Positions 42,261 through 52,406 of a stretch of 64,000 nucleotides of DNA are shown here, piece after piece. The stretch is taken from NCBI RefSeq assembly GCF_011250565.1, contig NZ_JAANMS010000004.1, forward strand, positions 62,001 through 126,000, written 5' to 3'. Position numbers and translations under genes: made by a program. Below the pieces are notes generated by a model, which was not told the origin of the DNA, did not search any database, and saw nothing but the letters and a program-made list of their open reading frames with translations. The first letter of the stretch is position 1; each line of letters opens with the position of its first letter. Source of the DNA: Nocardioides sp. IC4_145 (GTDB lineage: Bacteria > Actinomycetota > Actinomycetes > Propionibacteriales > Nocardioidaceae).

Positions 42261-45146
42261 TCAGCGGATGACGGCCATCTCGCGACGACCCTTGCCGCCG
42301 GCCTTCTTCTGACAGGCGACGATCTTGACGTCGTCGACGGCCCAGCCCTCGAGGCCGCCGCAGCCGTCACGGCCCATCTCGAAGCGGAGCTTGATCCTCA
42401 TGCCCGGCTTCGCGCCGATCTGCTCCAGGTCGACGATCGAGCGACCCCACGAGCCACCGGCGACGTTGCCGTCGGTGCCGGAGAAGGCCGGCTGGGAGGC
42501 CATGGGGTTGGTGTTGCCCTCGGCCGCGGACAGCAGCTCGGTGTTCGGGGCGTTGAACCGGTAGGCCGACGGCTTGACGACCTTCCACTTCCCGTTGCCG
42601 AGCTTGACCTTCACGTTGCCGCCGTCGACGTCGAGCTCGCTGGCGATGTAGTGGCGGAACTGCAGGCGCAGTCCCTTGCCGCCGCCCGCTAGGCGGATGG
42701 CCCGGCTGGTGATGGCGTTCGCGCTGGACCGGTCGTTGGCGTCGTAGGTGCACGTGCCGCGGTCGTCGCTGGGGTCGAAGGCGACCAAGCTGTCGTTGCT
42801 GCCGATCCCGCGGCCCACGCGCCACGGGATGCCCCTGCCGCCGTCGAACGCGACGCGCTCGGACTTCTTCCAGCCGGCGAGGCCGTCCTCGAAGTTCTCC
42901 CGGAAGAGCACCTTCGACGTCGTGCCCCTGCCGCAGGTCGCCGGGCCGCCCTTGCGCAGCAGCGGCCCGAAGTTGCACTGCGTCGGCTCCTTGCGGAGCT
43001 CGGTGGCCGCCACGATGGCGGAGACCGACGCGCAGTCCTCGGTCGCGATCGCCGTCGCGGGCTCGGTGGTCTCGGGCTGGACGGTAACGCGGTTGATCTC
43101 CTTGCCGACGAGCTCGGCGCACGAGGCCTCGAGGCCGTCGGCCAGGTCCACGAAGTTCGACGTGGGCGTCAGGTGCGCGACCTGGGTCTGCCAGAAGATG
43201 TTCGCGGCCTTGTCGAGGCCGAGGCCGGCGACGTCGACACCGTTGGAGGTGCCGCCGTCGACGAGCAGGGCGTAGGCGTGGTTGACCACGCCGGAGTTGC
43301 TGTGGACGCCGCCGGAGTCGTCGGTGGAGCACTTGTACTCCGCGTCGGAGACCTTCGCCGGGTCACCCAGGCAGGTGGGGTTCCACATGTCGCGGATCGC
43401 GCCGCCGAAGGCGGGGTCGCTCTCGCCGGAGAGCCAGCGGTAGGAGTCGAACCGCTCACCGCCGGCGTCGACGATCTCGACCTCGACCGTCTCGCCCTCA
43501 GCGAGCGTCGCGCGGATCGCCTCGCGGTCGGTGAGCCCGATCGAGACCGTCGGCGGGAGGGTCTTGTCGGCGTCGGTGAAGCTGACCGGCGCCTCCTCGC
43601 GGTTGCCGATGATGACGGCCTTCGCGCCGGCCGCCTTCGCACGCTGGGCCTTCTCGACGAAGGTGCACAGGCCGCGGTCGACCAGGACGACCTTGCCCGC
43701 GACGGCGGACGCGTCGTCGTACGGCGAGCAGCCGTCGGTCGTGGTGCCGCCGTCCTCCTCGGCGTCGGTCGGGGCGACCACCTCGCCCGTGACCGGGCCG
43801 CCGATCTCGCCGAGCGTGCCGCCGGTGACGCACTCCTTCGCGATCGACTCCGGCGCGGTGATGGTGAGGACCGGGATCGCACCGGTGTACGCCGAGCAGA
43901 CGCCGTCGGCGCGCACGGTGTCGGGGGTCTCGTTGTAGCGGTCGTTGAGCTGGTCGACCGTCTCGCCCCAGATGTCGGAGAACGCCTCGTTCATCGCGCC
44001 GGACTGCCACTGGTAGACGAGGCCGGAGGTGTACTCGGTGTAGGCGTGGGCCCACTCGTGGGCGACGGTGTCGTCGGAGCTGACGCCCGAGCAGTAGTTG
44101 GTCGTCTTGCCGTTCCAGTTGGCGTTGGGGCAGGCGATGGTCGGGTCGTTGTTGACCGTCACCATCTTCGCGCCCTTGCCGTCGTAGGAGTCGCGGCCGA
44201 GGGCGTTGCGGAAGAACCAGTAGGCCTCGCCGGTGCCGTGGACCTCGTTGAGCTGGTCCTCGTCGAGCGAGCCGGGCAGCGGGTCGCCCTCGCGGTAGAC
44301 GACCGTGTAGGAGATCTCGTCGTCGGTCGGGTCGTCCGGGGTCCCGCCGTCGCTCTCGAGCTTCGCCTCGCGCAGCTCGCGGTCGAGGGCGTCGTGGATC
44401 ATCGAGTAGCGGTTGAGCGACTTGCCGGTGAGGGCGTCGACGAAGACCTTCTCGCGCACGGTCGTGCCGTTGCCGACCTCGACGACGTGGACCAGGCGGG
44501 CCGGGCCGGTCTCGCCCTTGACCGAGCCCATCCGGTAGATCGAGAGCGTGTTGTCGGTGACCCGCAGGCGCGCGAGGCCGCGGTTGGCCTCGCCCGGCGG
44601 GTCGGCCCGCACGAGCGCGACGGCGCGGCGGCCGGCCTCGGCGGCGCTGATGCGCGGCTCGGTGCCTACGCGCAGGTCCGGGGCGACGTACCCGCTGACC
44701 GCGGTCAGGTCGCCCTCGTCGTCCACGCTGGCGACCAGCTGCGCGCCGAAGACCGGCAGGCCGCGGTAGGTCTGGTCGAACCGCACGGCCCAGCCGCGGG
44801 CGGTCTCCTGGGTGGAGACCTCGCGCAGCTGGTCGGCGGTCGCGCCGAACGCGCGCGCGTGGCGGTCGAGGTAGGCGGTCGCCTTCTCGACGGCACCGGC
44901 GCGCCCGGTGGCGCGGACGTCGGGGAGCAGGTCGCCGCCGCGTGCCGCTCGGGCGAAGCCGATCTTGCCGGTGGCGGGCTCGGTGGCGAGCCGCACCGCC
45001 CCCTCGGCGTCGCTCTTGAGGCGCTGCACGAGGGACGGGCCGTCCGCGGGAGCGGGCCGCTCCGCCGCGGTGGCCAGCTGGGCCGGCACGGCGGCGAGGC
45101 CGGCGCCCAGCAGAACGAGGCTGAGCCCCGTCGTCAGGATCTTCAC
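42261..45146 (-). CDS. Secreted M4-type (thermolysin-like) metalloprotease with PA insertion
   Basis: A 961-residue secreted protease. GTG 45146 is preceded by GGAGG 9 bases upstream; residues 1-28 are a signal peptide. FTP and PepSY-like propeptide domains (about 70-260, RGLPVFGAQLVAS) come next. The zinc site is H363-E-W-A-H367 with Glu387 in NEAFSD, and the catalytic-His loop VHSNSGVVNHAYALL follows. Between them lies a protease-associated domain (about 470-520, GKVVLVDRGLCTFVEKAQRA). The C-terminal 170 residues (NFEDGLAGWKKSE and onward) resemble an immune-inhibitor-A/MAM-like beta domain for substrate binding. Cysteine-rich stretches suggest disulfides. Confidence 0.93.
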   Translation of the reverse strand: MKILTTGLSLVLLGAGLAAVPAQLATAAERPAPADGPSLVQRLKSDAEGAVRLATEPATGKIGFARAARGGDLLPDVRATGRAGAVEKATAYLDRHARAFGATADQLREVSTQETARGWAVRFDQTYRGLPVFGAQLVASVDDEGDLTAVSGYVAPDLRVGTEPRISAAEAGRRAVALVRADPPGEANRGLARLRVTDNTLSIYRMGSVKGETGPARLVHVVEVGNGTTVREKVFVDALTGKSLNRYSMIHDALDRELREAKLESDGGTPDDPTDDEISYTVVYREGDPLPGSLDEDQLNEVHGTGEAYWFFRNALGRDSYDGKGAKMVTVNNDPTIACPNANWNGKTTNYCSGVSSDDTVAHEWAHAYTEYTSGLVYQWQSGAMNEAFSDIWGETVDQLNDRYNETPDTVRADGVCSAYTGAIPVLTITAPESIAKECVTGGTLGEIGGPVTGEVVAPTDAEEDGGTTTDGCSPYDDASAVAGKVVLVDRGLCTFVEKAQRAKAAGAKAVIIGNREEAPVSFTDADKTLPPTVSIGLTDREAIRATLAEGETVEVEIVDAGGERFDSYRWLSGESDPAFGGAIRDMWNPTCLGDPAKVSDAEYKCSTDDSGGVHSNSGVVNHAYALLVDGGTSNGVDVAGLGLDKAANIFWQTQVAHLTPTSNFVDLADGLEASCAELVGKEINRVTVQPETTEPATAIATEDCASVSAIVAATELRKEPTQCNFGPLLRKGGPATCGRGTTSKVLFRENFEDGLAGWKKSERVAFDGGRGIPWRVGRGIGSNDSLVAFDPSDDRGTCTYDANDRSSANAITSRAIRLAGGGKGLRLQFRHYIASELDVDGGNVKVKLGNGKWKVVKPSAYRFNAPNTELLSAAEGNTNPMASQPAFSGTDGNVAGGSWGRSIVDLEQIGAKPGMRIKLRFEMGRDGCGGLEGWAVDDVKIVACQKKAGGKGRREMAVIR

Positions 45147-45388
45147 GTAGGTAACCCTCCGAGTTGGGTGGCGCGGCCGTTGTCCGGCCGACCCGGGCAC
45201 CCTAAGGACGGCTCGGCCCGCAGGTCCATAGGTCCGGGACGATCGGCGGCGGATCCGTCGTGGCGCCGCAAGCCGTGCACCGCGCACCGGGTCGCCGGGC
45301 GGTGGGTCGGGAGCCGGGCCGGGAGCGCCGGGGGAGGGGGCGCACGACACGCACTCCTGTGGTCCCTGTGACTGGTGTGACGCCGAAG

Positions 45389-45394
45389 TAGGTT
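45389..45394 (+). promoter_or_regulatory. Leaderless promoter -10 (TAGGTT) of ftsK
   Basis: TAGGTT lies 7 bases before ATG 45402. The rest of the 255-base gap between the protease and ftsK starts shows no further element that I can support. Confidence 0.6.
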
Positions 45395-45401
45395 GACCAC
45401 C

Positions 45402-48077
45402 ATGGCGACCCGTACGTCTTCCCCGCCGGGGTCGCGGAGCACGAGCACGTCCACGTCCAGGTCACGCAGCAGCACCAGCAGTGGCCGTGGAGGCTCGAGC
45501 ACCCGATCCCGGAGTACGCCCACCCGACGACCAGCCGCGAGCGCGAGCAAGAAGCGCCCCGCGGCCCGCAAGCCCGCCCGCGGCGCGGCTCGCCCGGCTC
45601 GTCCTGCTCCCCGGGCGGTGCGCAGCGGCACCGGACCGGTCGCCCGCTTCTTCCAGGCGCTCGCCCGCGGCGTCGTCGCCGTCTGGCTCGGCATCGCGCA
45701 CGGCGTCGGTGCCGTCGCCCGCGGCATCGGCCACGGCGCCCGCGACATCGACCCCGCCCACCGCCGCGACGGCGTCGGCCTGCTGCTGCTCGGGCTCTCG
45801 CTCGTCGTCGCGGCGGCCGTGTGGTTCCAGGTGCCGGGCGGCGCCATGGACCTCACCCGCACCGCGGTCTCCGGCACCGTCGGCAAGGTCGGCTGGTTCG
45901 TCCCGATGGCCGTGGCGTACGCCGGGGTCCGCACCATGCGCGACCCGGTGCGCAACGGCCCGGCCGGCCGTCAGGTGATCGGCTGGACCGCGCTCGCCTT
46001 CGGCGTGCTCGGCATCGTCCACATCGCCAACGGCAACCCGCAGCCGGTCGCCGGCGACGCCAGCGACCTGCAGGGCGCCGGGGGAGCGGTCGGCTTCGTC
46101 GTCTCCTCGCTCCTGCTCGACCTGCTGCGCACGGCGTACGTCGTCGTCCCGCTGCTCCTGCTCGTGGCGGTCTTCGGCGTCCTCGTCATCACCTCGACGC
46201 CGGTCTACCTCGTGCCGGAGCGGCTCGCCGAGCTGCGCGACCGGCTCCTGGGTCGCGAGCCGCTCGACCCCGACGAGCCCACCTCGCGCCGCGGCCGCCG
46301 CGACCTCGGCGACGACGAGATCGACCCGGAGATGGGCGATCCGGCGTACGACACCCCGGTCCTGGAGGACCGCGAGGTCAGGAAGCGGCGCGGCCGCAAG
46401 GCTGCGGAGCCGGTCGAGCCCGACGCCGCGATGGAGGTCTTCGACCCGTACGCCGACGAGGCCGCCGCGTCCGGCCCGGCGGGCCCGGACGCGACCGTGC
46501 TCACCGAAGCCGTGTCCGACGAGACCGGTGAGCTCGCCGCGGGCGACATCGAGCCGCCGCCGCACACTCCGCTCCCCGAGCGCGCGGAGCAGCTCGCGAT
46601 CTCCGGCGACGTCGTCTACTCGCTGCCGGGCAACGAGGTGCTCAAGCCCGGCTCGGTGCACAAGGCCCGGTCGAAGGCCAGCGACGCGGTGGTCGACCGG
46701 CTCACCCAGGTGATGGAGGAGTTCGGGATCGACGCGCAGGTCACGGGCTACACCCGCGGCCCGACGGTCACCCGCTACGAGGTGGAGCTCGGTCCCGCGG
46801 TCAAGGTCGAGAAGGTCACCGCGCTGTCGAAGAACATCGCCTACGCCGTCGCCTCCGCCGACGTCCGCATCCTCAGCCCGATCCCCGGCAAGTCCGCGAT
46901 CGGCATCGAGATCCCGAACGTCGACAAGGAGATCGTCTCCCTCGGCGACGTGCTGCGCTCCGGCGCCGCCCGCGGCGACCACCACCCGATGGTGGCCGGG
47001 CTCGGCAAGGACGTCGAGGGCGGCTTCGTGGTCGCGAACCTCGCGAAGATGCCGCACCTGCTCGTCGCCGGCGCCACGGGCTCGGGCAAGTCGAGCTTCA
47101 TCAACTCGATGATCACCTCGATCCTCATGCGGGCCACGCCCGACGAGGTCCGGATGATCATGGTCGACCCCAAGCGGGTGGAGCTGAACGCCTACGAGGG
47201 CGTCCCGCACCTGATCACCCCGATCATCACCAACCCCAAGAAGGCCGCCGAGGCGCTGGCCTGGGTCGTGCGCGAGATGGACATGCGCTACGACGACCTG
47301 GCCAACTTCGGCTTCCGCCACATCGACGACTTCAACAAGGCCGTCCGGGCCGGCAAGGTCGAGGTGCCGCCGGGCAGCGAGCGCGAGCTCGCGCCGTACC
47401 CCTATCTCCTGGTCATCGTCGACGAGCTCGCCGACCTGATGATGGTCGCCCCGCGCGACGTGGAGGACGCGGTCGTCCGGATCACCCAGCTGGCGCGTGC
47501 CGCGGGCATCCACCTGGTGCTGGCCACCCAGCGCCCGTCGGTCGACGTGGTCACCGGCCTGATCAAGGCGAACGTGCCCTCGCGGCTCGCGTTCGCGACG
47601 TCCTCGCTCGCCGACAGCCGGGTCATCCTCGACCAGCCGGGCGCGGAGAAGCTGGTCGGCCAGGGGGACGGCCTGTTCCTGCCGATGGGCGCCTCCAAGC
47701 CGGTCCGCGTGCAGGGCTCGTGGGTCACCGAGGCCGAGATCGCGCAGGTGGTCAAGCACTGCAAGGCGCAGCTGGAGCCGACGTACCGCGAGGACGTCAC
47801 CGCCCCCGCCGCGGCCAAGCGCGAGCTCGACGACGACATCGGCGACGACATGGACCTGGTCATCCAGGCCATCGAGCTCGTCGTCTCCACGCAGTTCGGG
47901 TCCACCTCGATGCTGCAGCGCAAGCTCCGGGTCGGGTTCGCCAAGGCGGGCCGGCTCATGGACATCCTCGAGAGCCGTGGGGTGGTGGGTCCGAGCGAGG
48001 GCTCCAAGGCCCGTGACGTGCTCGTGAAGCCCGACGAGATCGACGGCGTCATCGCGACCCTGCAGGGGGAGATGTGA
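45402..48077 (+). CDS. ftsK: DNA translocase FtsK/SpoIIIE
   Basis: An 891-residue septal DNA pump. A Ser/Thr/Arg-rich basic N-terminus (1-90) is followed by four membrane helices (about 125-300), an acidic linker, and the motor: Walker [10 protein letters not shown] near residue 557, [20 protein letters not shown], and the Walker B strand [13 protein letters not shown]. The C-terminal gamma domain ([21 protein letters not shown]) reads orienting sequences. I place the start at ATG 45402; the TTG 9 bases earlier overlaps the -10. The next gene overlaps the stop by four bases. Confidence 0.96.
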   Translation: MATRTSSPPGSRSTSTSTSRSRSSTSSGRGGSSTRSRSTPTRRPAASASKKRPAARKPARGAARPARPAPRAVRSGTGPVARFFQALARGVVAVWLGIAHGVGAVARGIGHGARDIDPAHRRDGVGLLLLGLSLVVAAAVWFQVPGGAMDLTRTAVSGTVGKVGWFVPMAVAYAGVRTMRDPVRNGPAGRQVIGWTALAFGVLGIVHIANGNPQPVAGDASDLQGAGGAVGFVVSSLLLDLLRTAYVVVPLLLLVAVFGVLVITSTPVYLVPERLAELRDRLLGREPLDPDEPTSRRGRRDLGDDEIDPEMGDPAYDTPVLEDREVRKRRGRKAAEPVEPDAAMEVFDPYADEAAASGPAGPDATVLTEAVSDETGELAAGDIEPPPHTPLPERAEQLAISGDVVYSLPGNEVLKPGSVHKARSKASDAVVDRLTQVMEEFGIDAQVTGYTRGPTVTRYEVELGPAVKVEKVTALSKNIAYAVASADVRILSPIPGKSAIGIEIPNVDKEIVSLGDVLRSGAARGDHHPMVAGLGKDVEGGFVVANLAKMPHLLVAGATGSGKSSFINSMITSILMRATPDEVRMIMVDPKRVELNAYEGVPHLITPIITNPKKAAEALAWVVREMDMRYDDLANFGFRHIDDFNKAVRAGKVEVPPGSERELAPYPYLLVIVDELADLMMVAPRDVEDAVVRITQLARAAGIHLVLATQRPSVDVVTGLIKANVPSRLAFATSSLADSRVILDQPGAEKLVGQGDGLFLPMGASKPVRVQGSWVTEAEIAQVVKHCKAQLEPTYREDVTAPAAAKRELDDDIGDDMDLVIQAIELVVSTQFGSTSMLQRKLRVGFAKAGRLMDILESRGVVGPSEGSKARDVLVKPDEIDGVIATLQGEM

Positions 48078-50008
48078 ACGGATCGGCCCAGGAGCAGTCA
48101 GCACTGCTCCACCACGACGACCAGGGCTCCGCGCCCGACGAGCACCACGAGGCGTACGACGGGTACGACGACGGGTCGGCGGCGGTCCCCGAGGACGGCC
48201 TGGTCGTGCGGCGCAACGCGGCGCTGTCCGCAGCCGTCGGCGGTCTCGCGTCCGCCGTCGCCATCGCCTACCTGGCCCGGGCGACCGGCTCGGGCGCCTG
48301 GCTGGACTGGGTGCTCTTCGTGGTCATGGGCGGCCTCGCGGCGGTCCACCTGCTCGGGCTGCTCGACTCGCGCGGACCGCTGCTGGTGGCCGACGGCCAC
48401 GGCGTGCGGATCCGCGAGGGCCGCGCCTGGCAGGGGATGACCTGGGACTCGCTGCTCTCGATCGAGCACCTGCCGCGCCGCGGCCTGCTGCGCGACGGGC
48501 GGATCGACGTGGTCACCACCGGACCGGGCGGCGAGGAGCAGGTGCTGTCGGTGCCGCTCTCGATGTCGACGCGCGTCACCAGCGCGGACCCGGACCTGAC
48601 CTCGGTGCTGCTCACCCTCACCGACGGCCGCACCGAGGTGGTCGAGCTCGACCCCACGCTGCCGGTCGACGAGGACGTCGACGAGGACGCCCACGAGGAC
48701 CTCGGCGAGGACCTCGGCGAGGACGCCCGCGTGGACGTGGAGCACGTCGACGAGCCGGCCGACGAGCACCCGGCCGGCGAGGACGAGCACCCGGCCGCCG
48801 AGGACGAGCACGCCGACGAGCGACCCGGTCCGCGCCTCCACGACCCGCGACCGACGATCGCGCGGGGCATCGGTGCGATCGCGGCCCGGCTGGCCCGCCG
48901 CAGCGACAGTGTCGAACAGGTCAGCCTGCCGACCGAGCCGGTGCCGGTGGCGCCGTACGCGCTCGACCTGCCGACGGGCAGCCCCACGACCACCGAGCCC
49001 ACGACGGCCAGCCCCACGCCCGACCCGCTGCGGCCGCCCGTGACGGCGGTGCGTGCAGAGAGCGTCCGCGACGGCCTGGCGCTCGACGCGGTCCAGGGCG
49101 CGAACGCGCTCGACCTCGGCGACGGCGTCACGCCGTTGTCGCGCACCCTGCCGGAGGCGCGCGAGCTGCGCCGACCGGGCAGCGTCGACCTGGTCGAGGA
49201 CACCCAGATCTGGGGCGCCCGCACGGACGCACCGCGGACCCCGGTCGTCATCGACGGGTTCGCGATCGAGGCGCCGGCGCAGCCGGCCGTCGACCCGGTG
49301 ATCGGCCCGCAGCTGGCCGCGGCCCGGGAGCGGATCGGCCTCACCGTCGACCAGCTCGCCGACCGCACCCGCATCCGTCCGCACGTCATCGAGTCGATCG
49401 AGGTCGACGACTTCGCCCCGTGCGGCGGCGACTTCTACGCCCGTGGCCACCTGCGCACGCTCGCCCGCGTGCTGGGCACCGACGTGGCTCCGCTGCTGGC
49501 GTCGTACGACGAGCGGTACGCCGACGCCCCGATCGACCCCCGCCGGGTCTTCGAGGCCGAGCTCGCCACCGGCGCCGGCGGCTCGATCCGCGGCACCCGC
49601 GGCGGCCCGAACTGGTCGGTGCTGGTCGCGGCCGTCATGGCGCTCGTCCTCGCGTGGTCGGTCGCCCGGCTGGTGATGGAGAGCCCGGTCGACCTCAACG
49701 GCGACGCGCTCGTGCTCAACGGTTCGCGCGGGATCGACAACGGGGGCACCCAGGTAGGCAAGCCGGTCGCGGTGCTGCTGACCGCTGCGGGCGGCGGCAC
49801 GAACGTCGTGGTGCGGGACGGCTCGAACGAGATCGTCTTCTCCGGCGACCTCGCCTTCGGCGAGTCCAAGGAGCTGCGGGTCGCGCCGCCGGTGCGGGTG
49901 CAGTCCTCCGACGGGTCCCTCGAGGTCGGCGTCGCCGGCAACGAGCCGGAGGCGGTCGGCGAGACCGGTCAGCCGGCCACCGGGACGTTCATCGCCCCGG
50001 CCGACTGA
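48074..50008 (+). CDS. RodZ-like HTH membrane protein
   Basis: A 644-residue protein whose GTG overlaps the ftsK stop (GTGA). Two membrane helices near residues 55-95 come first, then a long acidic linker with repeats such as [11 protein letters not shown] RodZ-type Xre-like HTH lies at about 412-475 ([28 protein letters not shown], then [13 protein letters not shown]), followed by one membrane helix (about 514-535) and a beta domain at the C-terminus. RodZ helps shape the cell wall machinery. The fused N-terminal membrane segment and linker are more than the usual RodZ; in many actinobacteria an HTH protein follows ftsK. Confidence 0.85.
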   Translation: MNGSAQEQSALLHHDDQGSAPDEHHEAYDGYDDGSAAVPEDGLVVRRNAALSAAVGGLASAVAIAYLARATGSGAWLDWVLFVVMGGLAAVHLLGLLDSRGPLLVADGHGVRIREGRAWQGMTWDSLLSIEHLPRRGLLRDGRIDVVTTGPGGEEQVLSVPLSMSTRVTSADPDLTSVLLTLTDGRTEVVELDPTLPVDEDVDEDAHEDLGEDLGEDARVDVEHVDEPADEHPAGEDEHPAAEDEHADERPGPRLHDPRPTIARGIGAIAARLARRSDSVEQVSLPTEPVPVAPYALDLPTGSPTTTEPTTASPTPDPLRPPVTAVRAESVRDGLALDAVQGANALDLGDGVTPLSRTLPEARELRRPGSVDLVEDTQIWGARTDAPRTPVVIDGFAIEAPAQPAVDPVIGPQLAAARERIGLTVDQLADRTRIRPHVIESIEVDDFAPCGGDFYARGHLRTLARVLGTDVAPLLASYDERYADAPIDPRRVFEAELATGAGGSIRGTRGGPNWSVLVAAVMALVLAWSVARLVMESPVDLNGDALVLNGSRGIDNGGTQVGKPVAVLLTAAGGGTNVVVRDGSNEIVFSGDLAFGESKELRVAPPVRVQSSDGSLEVGVAGNEPEAVGETGQPATGTFIAPAD

Positions 50009-50144
50009 CGGGCGCTCCTGCCCCGCGGGTGTGGTCTAGCCCACTTAACGTTCCGGACGAGGTCTTACCGTGTCGGCGCCGCCGTCCGATCCTGGTCACC
50101 CACGCCAGAGCGGCGGTCCCCCCGCAAGCGATCTCGAGGAAGTC

Positions 50145-52214
50145 ATGCGCATTCGTCCCTCCCGCGGCCCCGCAACGGCCGCTGTCCTCTCCCTGGCGGT
50201 CTCGACCGCCGCGGCCGGCCTCGCCGTCACGGGCGGTGGCGCCGCTGCGGCCGCCGAGCCGTCGCCGTTCTCGGCCACCGGCTCCGCCAACGTCCTGAGC
50301 GTGGACGCCGTCGCGGTGCCGCTGCTGCCCATCCCGAGCGTCGCGGACCTCGAGATCGGTGACGTCTCCACGACGGTCGACTCGAGCAAGGCGCCCCGCG
50401 CGACCGCCACGGCCGCCGGCCTCGGCGGCGAGGGGCTCCTCGGCTTCAGCATCCCGGGGCTCGCCGCCGTCCAGCAGCAGGCGTCCACCACCGGCGCGCC
50501 CGCGAACAACACGGCCGTGAGCGACACCTCGCTGCCGATCGACATCCCGGCCCTCCTCGACCTCGACGTCTCCACCGCCACCGCGCTCGCGCGCTGGGCC
50601 GGGGACAACCAGTGCCTGCCCGCCGGCGGCGCGCTGACCGAGGCCGACGCGACGCTCGCCGGCGCGACGGTCCTCCCGCTCTCGCTGCCGGGCATCGGCG
50701 ACTTCTCGCTGGTCTCCCTGCCGGGCACCGCCGGTGTGCAGCACGCCGTCCGGGTCGACCCCGTCGGCAACACCGGCCGGGGCGCCGTCGTCTCCCAGGC
50801 GTCGGGCACGGTCGCCGACCTCTCGCTCTTCGCCGGCAACGTCGGCGTCAAGATCATCGCGCCGCCGACCCTGACGGCCCGCGCCGACGGCACGCCGGGC
50901 GGCGCCAAGGTCACCTACGACCCCGCGGTCCTCGCGATCACCGGTCCCGGCGGCGCGGAGGTGCCGATCCCCGACTCGGGCGAGATCCCGAAGTTCGCGC
51001 TCCCGGCGAACCCGCTGCTGACCCTCGAGCTGTCGGCACCCGGCACCGAGAACGTCGTCCAGAGCGCCGACGGCCGCACCGCCTCCGCCGAGGCGAGCAC
51101 CCTGCACCTGAAGGTGGCGCTCGGTCCGCTGACCGTCGCCGAGGTGGACCTGCTGCCGATGTCGGTCTCCGCCAAGGCCCCGACCGGCGGTGTCGTGTGC
51201 GACGGCGGCGACGCCGACGGCGACGGCCTCACCGACGGCCAGGAGAAGCAGCTCGGCACCGACCCGACGAAGGCCGACACCGACGGCGACGGCCTGAAGG
51301 ACGGCGCCGAGGTCAACCAGCACAAGACCGACCCGCTCAAGCCCGACACCGACGGCGACGGGGTCAAGGACGGCGCGGAGGTCTCCGGCGAGACCAACAC
51401 GGCGTACGGCAAGGAGCCGACCGACCCGACGAGGGCCGACACCGACGGCGACGGCCTGAACGACGGCGCCGAGATCACCCGGGGCACCGACCCGAACAAC
51501 GCCGACACCGACGGCGACTCGTTCCCCGACGGCACCGAGGTCGCCAACGGCACCGACCCGCTCGACCCGACCGACCCGGGCACCTCCGGGCCGCCGGTCC
51601 CCGGCCTCAAGGACAGCGACGGCGACGGGCTCAGCGACGTCCGCGAGCTGGCGCTGGGCACCGACCCGCGGAACCCCGACACCGACGGCGACGGCATCCG
51701 TGACGGCGCCGAGGTGAACGGCACCGCGAACACCAAGTACGGCAACCGCCCCACTGACCCGACCCGGGCCGACACCGACGGCGACGGCATCAAGGACGGC
51801 GCCGAGATCCGCGGTGTCCGGATCGGCAAGAAGGTCGTCTCCGCGAAGGGCAAGCCGAAGGCGATCGGCCGGGTCCGCACCAACCCGAACAACGCCGACA
51901 CCGACGGCGACGGCCTCCGCGACGGCGCCGAGGTCCGTGGCAAGAAGGTCAACCTAAAGGTCCGCGCCAAGGGCGGCAAGACCTACACGCTCAAGCGGCT
52001 CGTCTCGAACCCGTTGGTCAAGGACACCGACCGCGACGGTCTCAACGACCGGGTGGAGGTCACCGGCAGCCGCACCAAGAAGTTCGGCAAGGTGCCCTCG
52101 GACCCCGCCCACTGGGACACCGACCGGGGCGGCATCAGCGACGGCCGTGAGGTCAAGGGCGGCTACAACCCGTCCGACGTGAAGTCCGGCCCCGGCAAGA
52201 AGACCCGGGGCTGA
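50145..52214 (+). CDS. Secreted protein with tandem TSP3-like calcium-binding repeats
   Basis: A 689-residue protein. ATG 50145 is preceded by GAGGA; residues 1-37 are a signal peptide ending in Ala-rich GGGAAAAAE. An N-terminal beta-rich domain (about 40-355), resembling the choice-of-anchor surface proteins of actinobacteria, is followed by about ten repeats of the type DTDGDGLxDGAEV with variable spacers (357-680). Asp positions fit calcium loops of the thrombospondin-3 kind. The last two repeats are degenerate ([26 protein letters not shown]). No LPXTG or C-terminal anchor is visible. Likely an extracellular, calcium-stiffened protein; ligand unknown. Confidence 0.85.
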   Translation: MRIRPSRGPATAAVLSLAVSTAAAGLAVTGGGAAAAAEPSPFSATGSANVLSVDAVAVPLLPIPSVADLEIGDVSTTVDSSKAPRATATAAGLGGEGLLGFSIPGLAAVQQQASTTGAPANNTAVSDTSLPIDIPALLDLDVSTATALARWAGDNQCLPAGGALTEADATLAGATVLPLSLPGIGDFSLVSLPGTAGVQHAVRVDPVGNTGRGAVVSQASGTVADLSLFAGNVGVKIIAPPTLTARADGTPGGAKVTYDPAVLAITGPGGAEVPIPDSGEIPKFALPANPLLTLELSAPGTENVVQSADGRTASAEASTLHLKVALGPLTVAEVDLLPMSVSAKAPTGGVVCDGGDADGDGLTDGQEKQLGTDPTKADTDGDGLKDGAEVNQHKTDPLKPDTDGDGVKDGAEVSGETNTAYGKEPTDPTRADTDGDGLNDGAEITRGTDPNNADTDGDSFPDGTEVANGTDPLDPTDPGTSGPPVPGLKDSDGDGLSDVRELALGTDPRNPDTDGDGIRDGAEVNGTANTKYGNRPTDPTRADTDGDGIKDGAEIRGVRIGKKVVSAKGKPKAIGRVRTNPNNADTDGDGLRDGAEVRGKKVNLKVRAKGGKTYTLKRLVSNPLVKDTDRDGLNDRVEVTGSRTKKFGKVPSDPAHWDTDRGGISDGREVKGGYNPSDVKSGPGKKTRG
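51211..52160 (+). repeat. Array of about ten DxDGDG-coding repeats
   Basis: The unit (GACACCGACGGCGACGG and close variants) recurs about ten times at irregular spacing, encoding the calcium-binding loops. Repeats are similar enough at DNA level for recombination to change copy number. Confidence 0.9.
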
Positions 52215-52269
52215 CCTCCACCCGGTGCGGACGGACCCCTTCCTCCACAGGTCGGGGTCCGTCCGCGCT

Positions 52270-52330
52270 GTAGTCCGTGACGTTCGGCAGGGGGATCGGG
52301 TCGATCCGCCTGCCGAACGTCACGGACTAC
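52270..52330. repeat. Perfect 22-base palindrome arms with inner hairpin
   Basis: The arms 52270-52291 and 52309-52330 are exact reverse complements (22 bases each, beginning GTAGTCCGTGACG), and the 17-base interior contains GGATC/GATCC. It lies in the 192-base gap between the repeat protein and the permease gene. No T-run follows; it may be a terminator or a mobile palindrome. Confidence 0.75.
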
Positions 52331-52406
52331 CCCGGCGGCAGGGTGAGCCTGGGCTGCTCCGGTCACCGGGCGCGCGAACGTCTCGGACCCCACAGAACGG
52401 AAGCCC

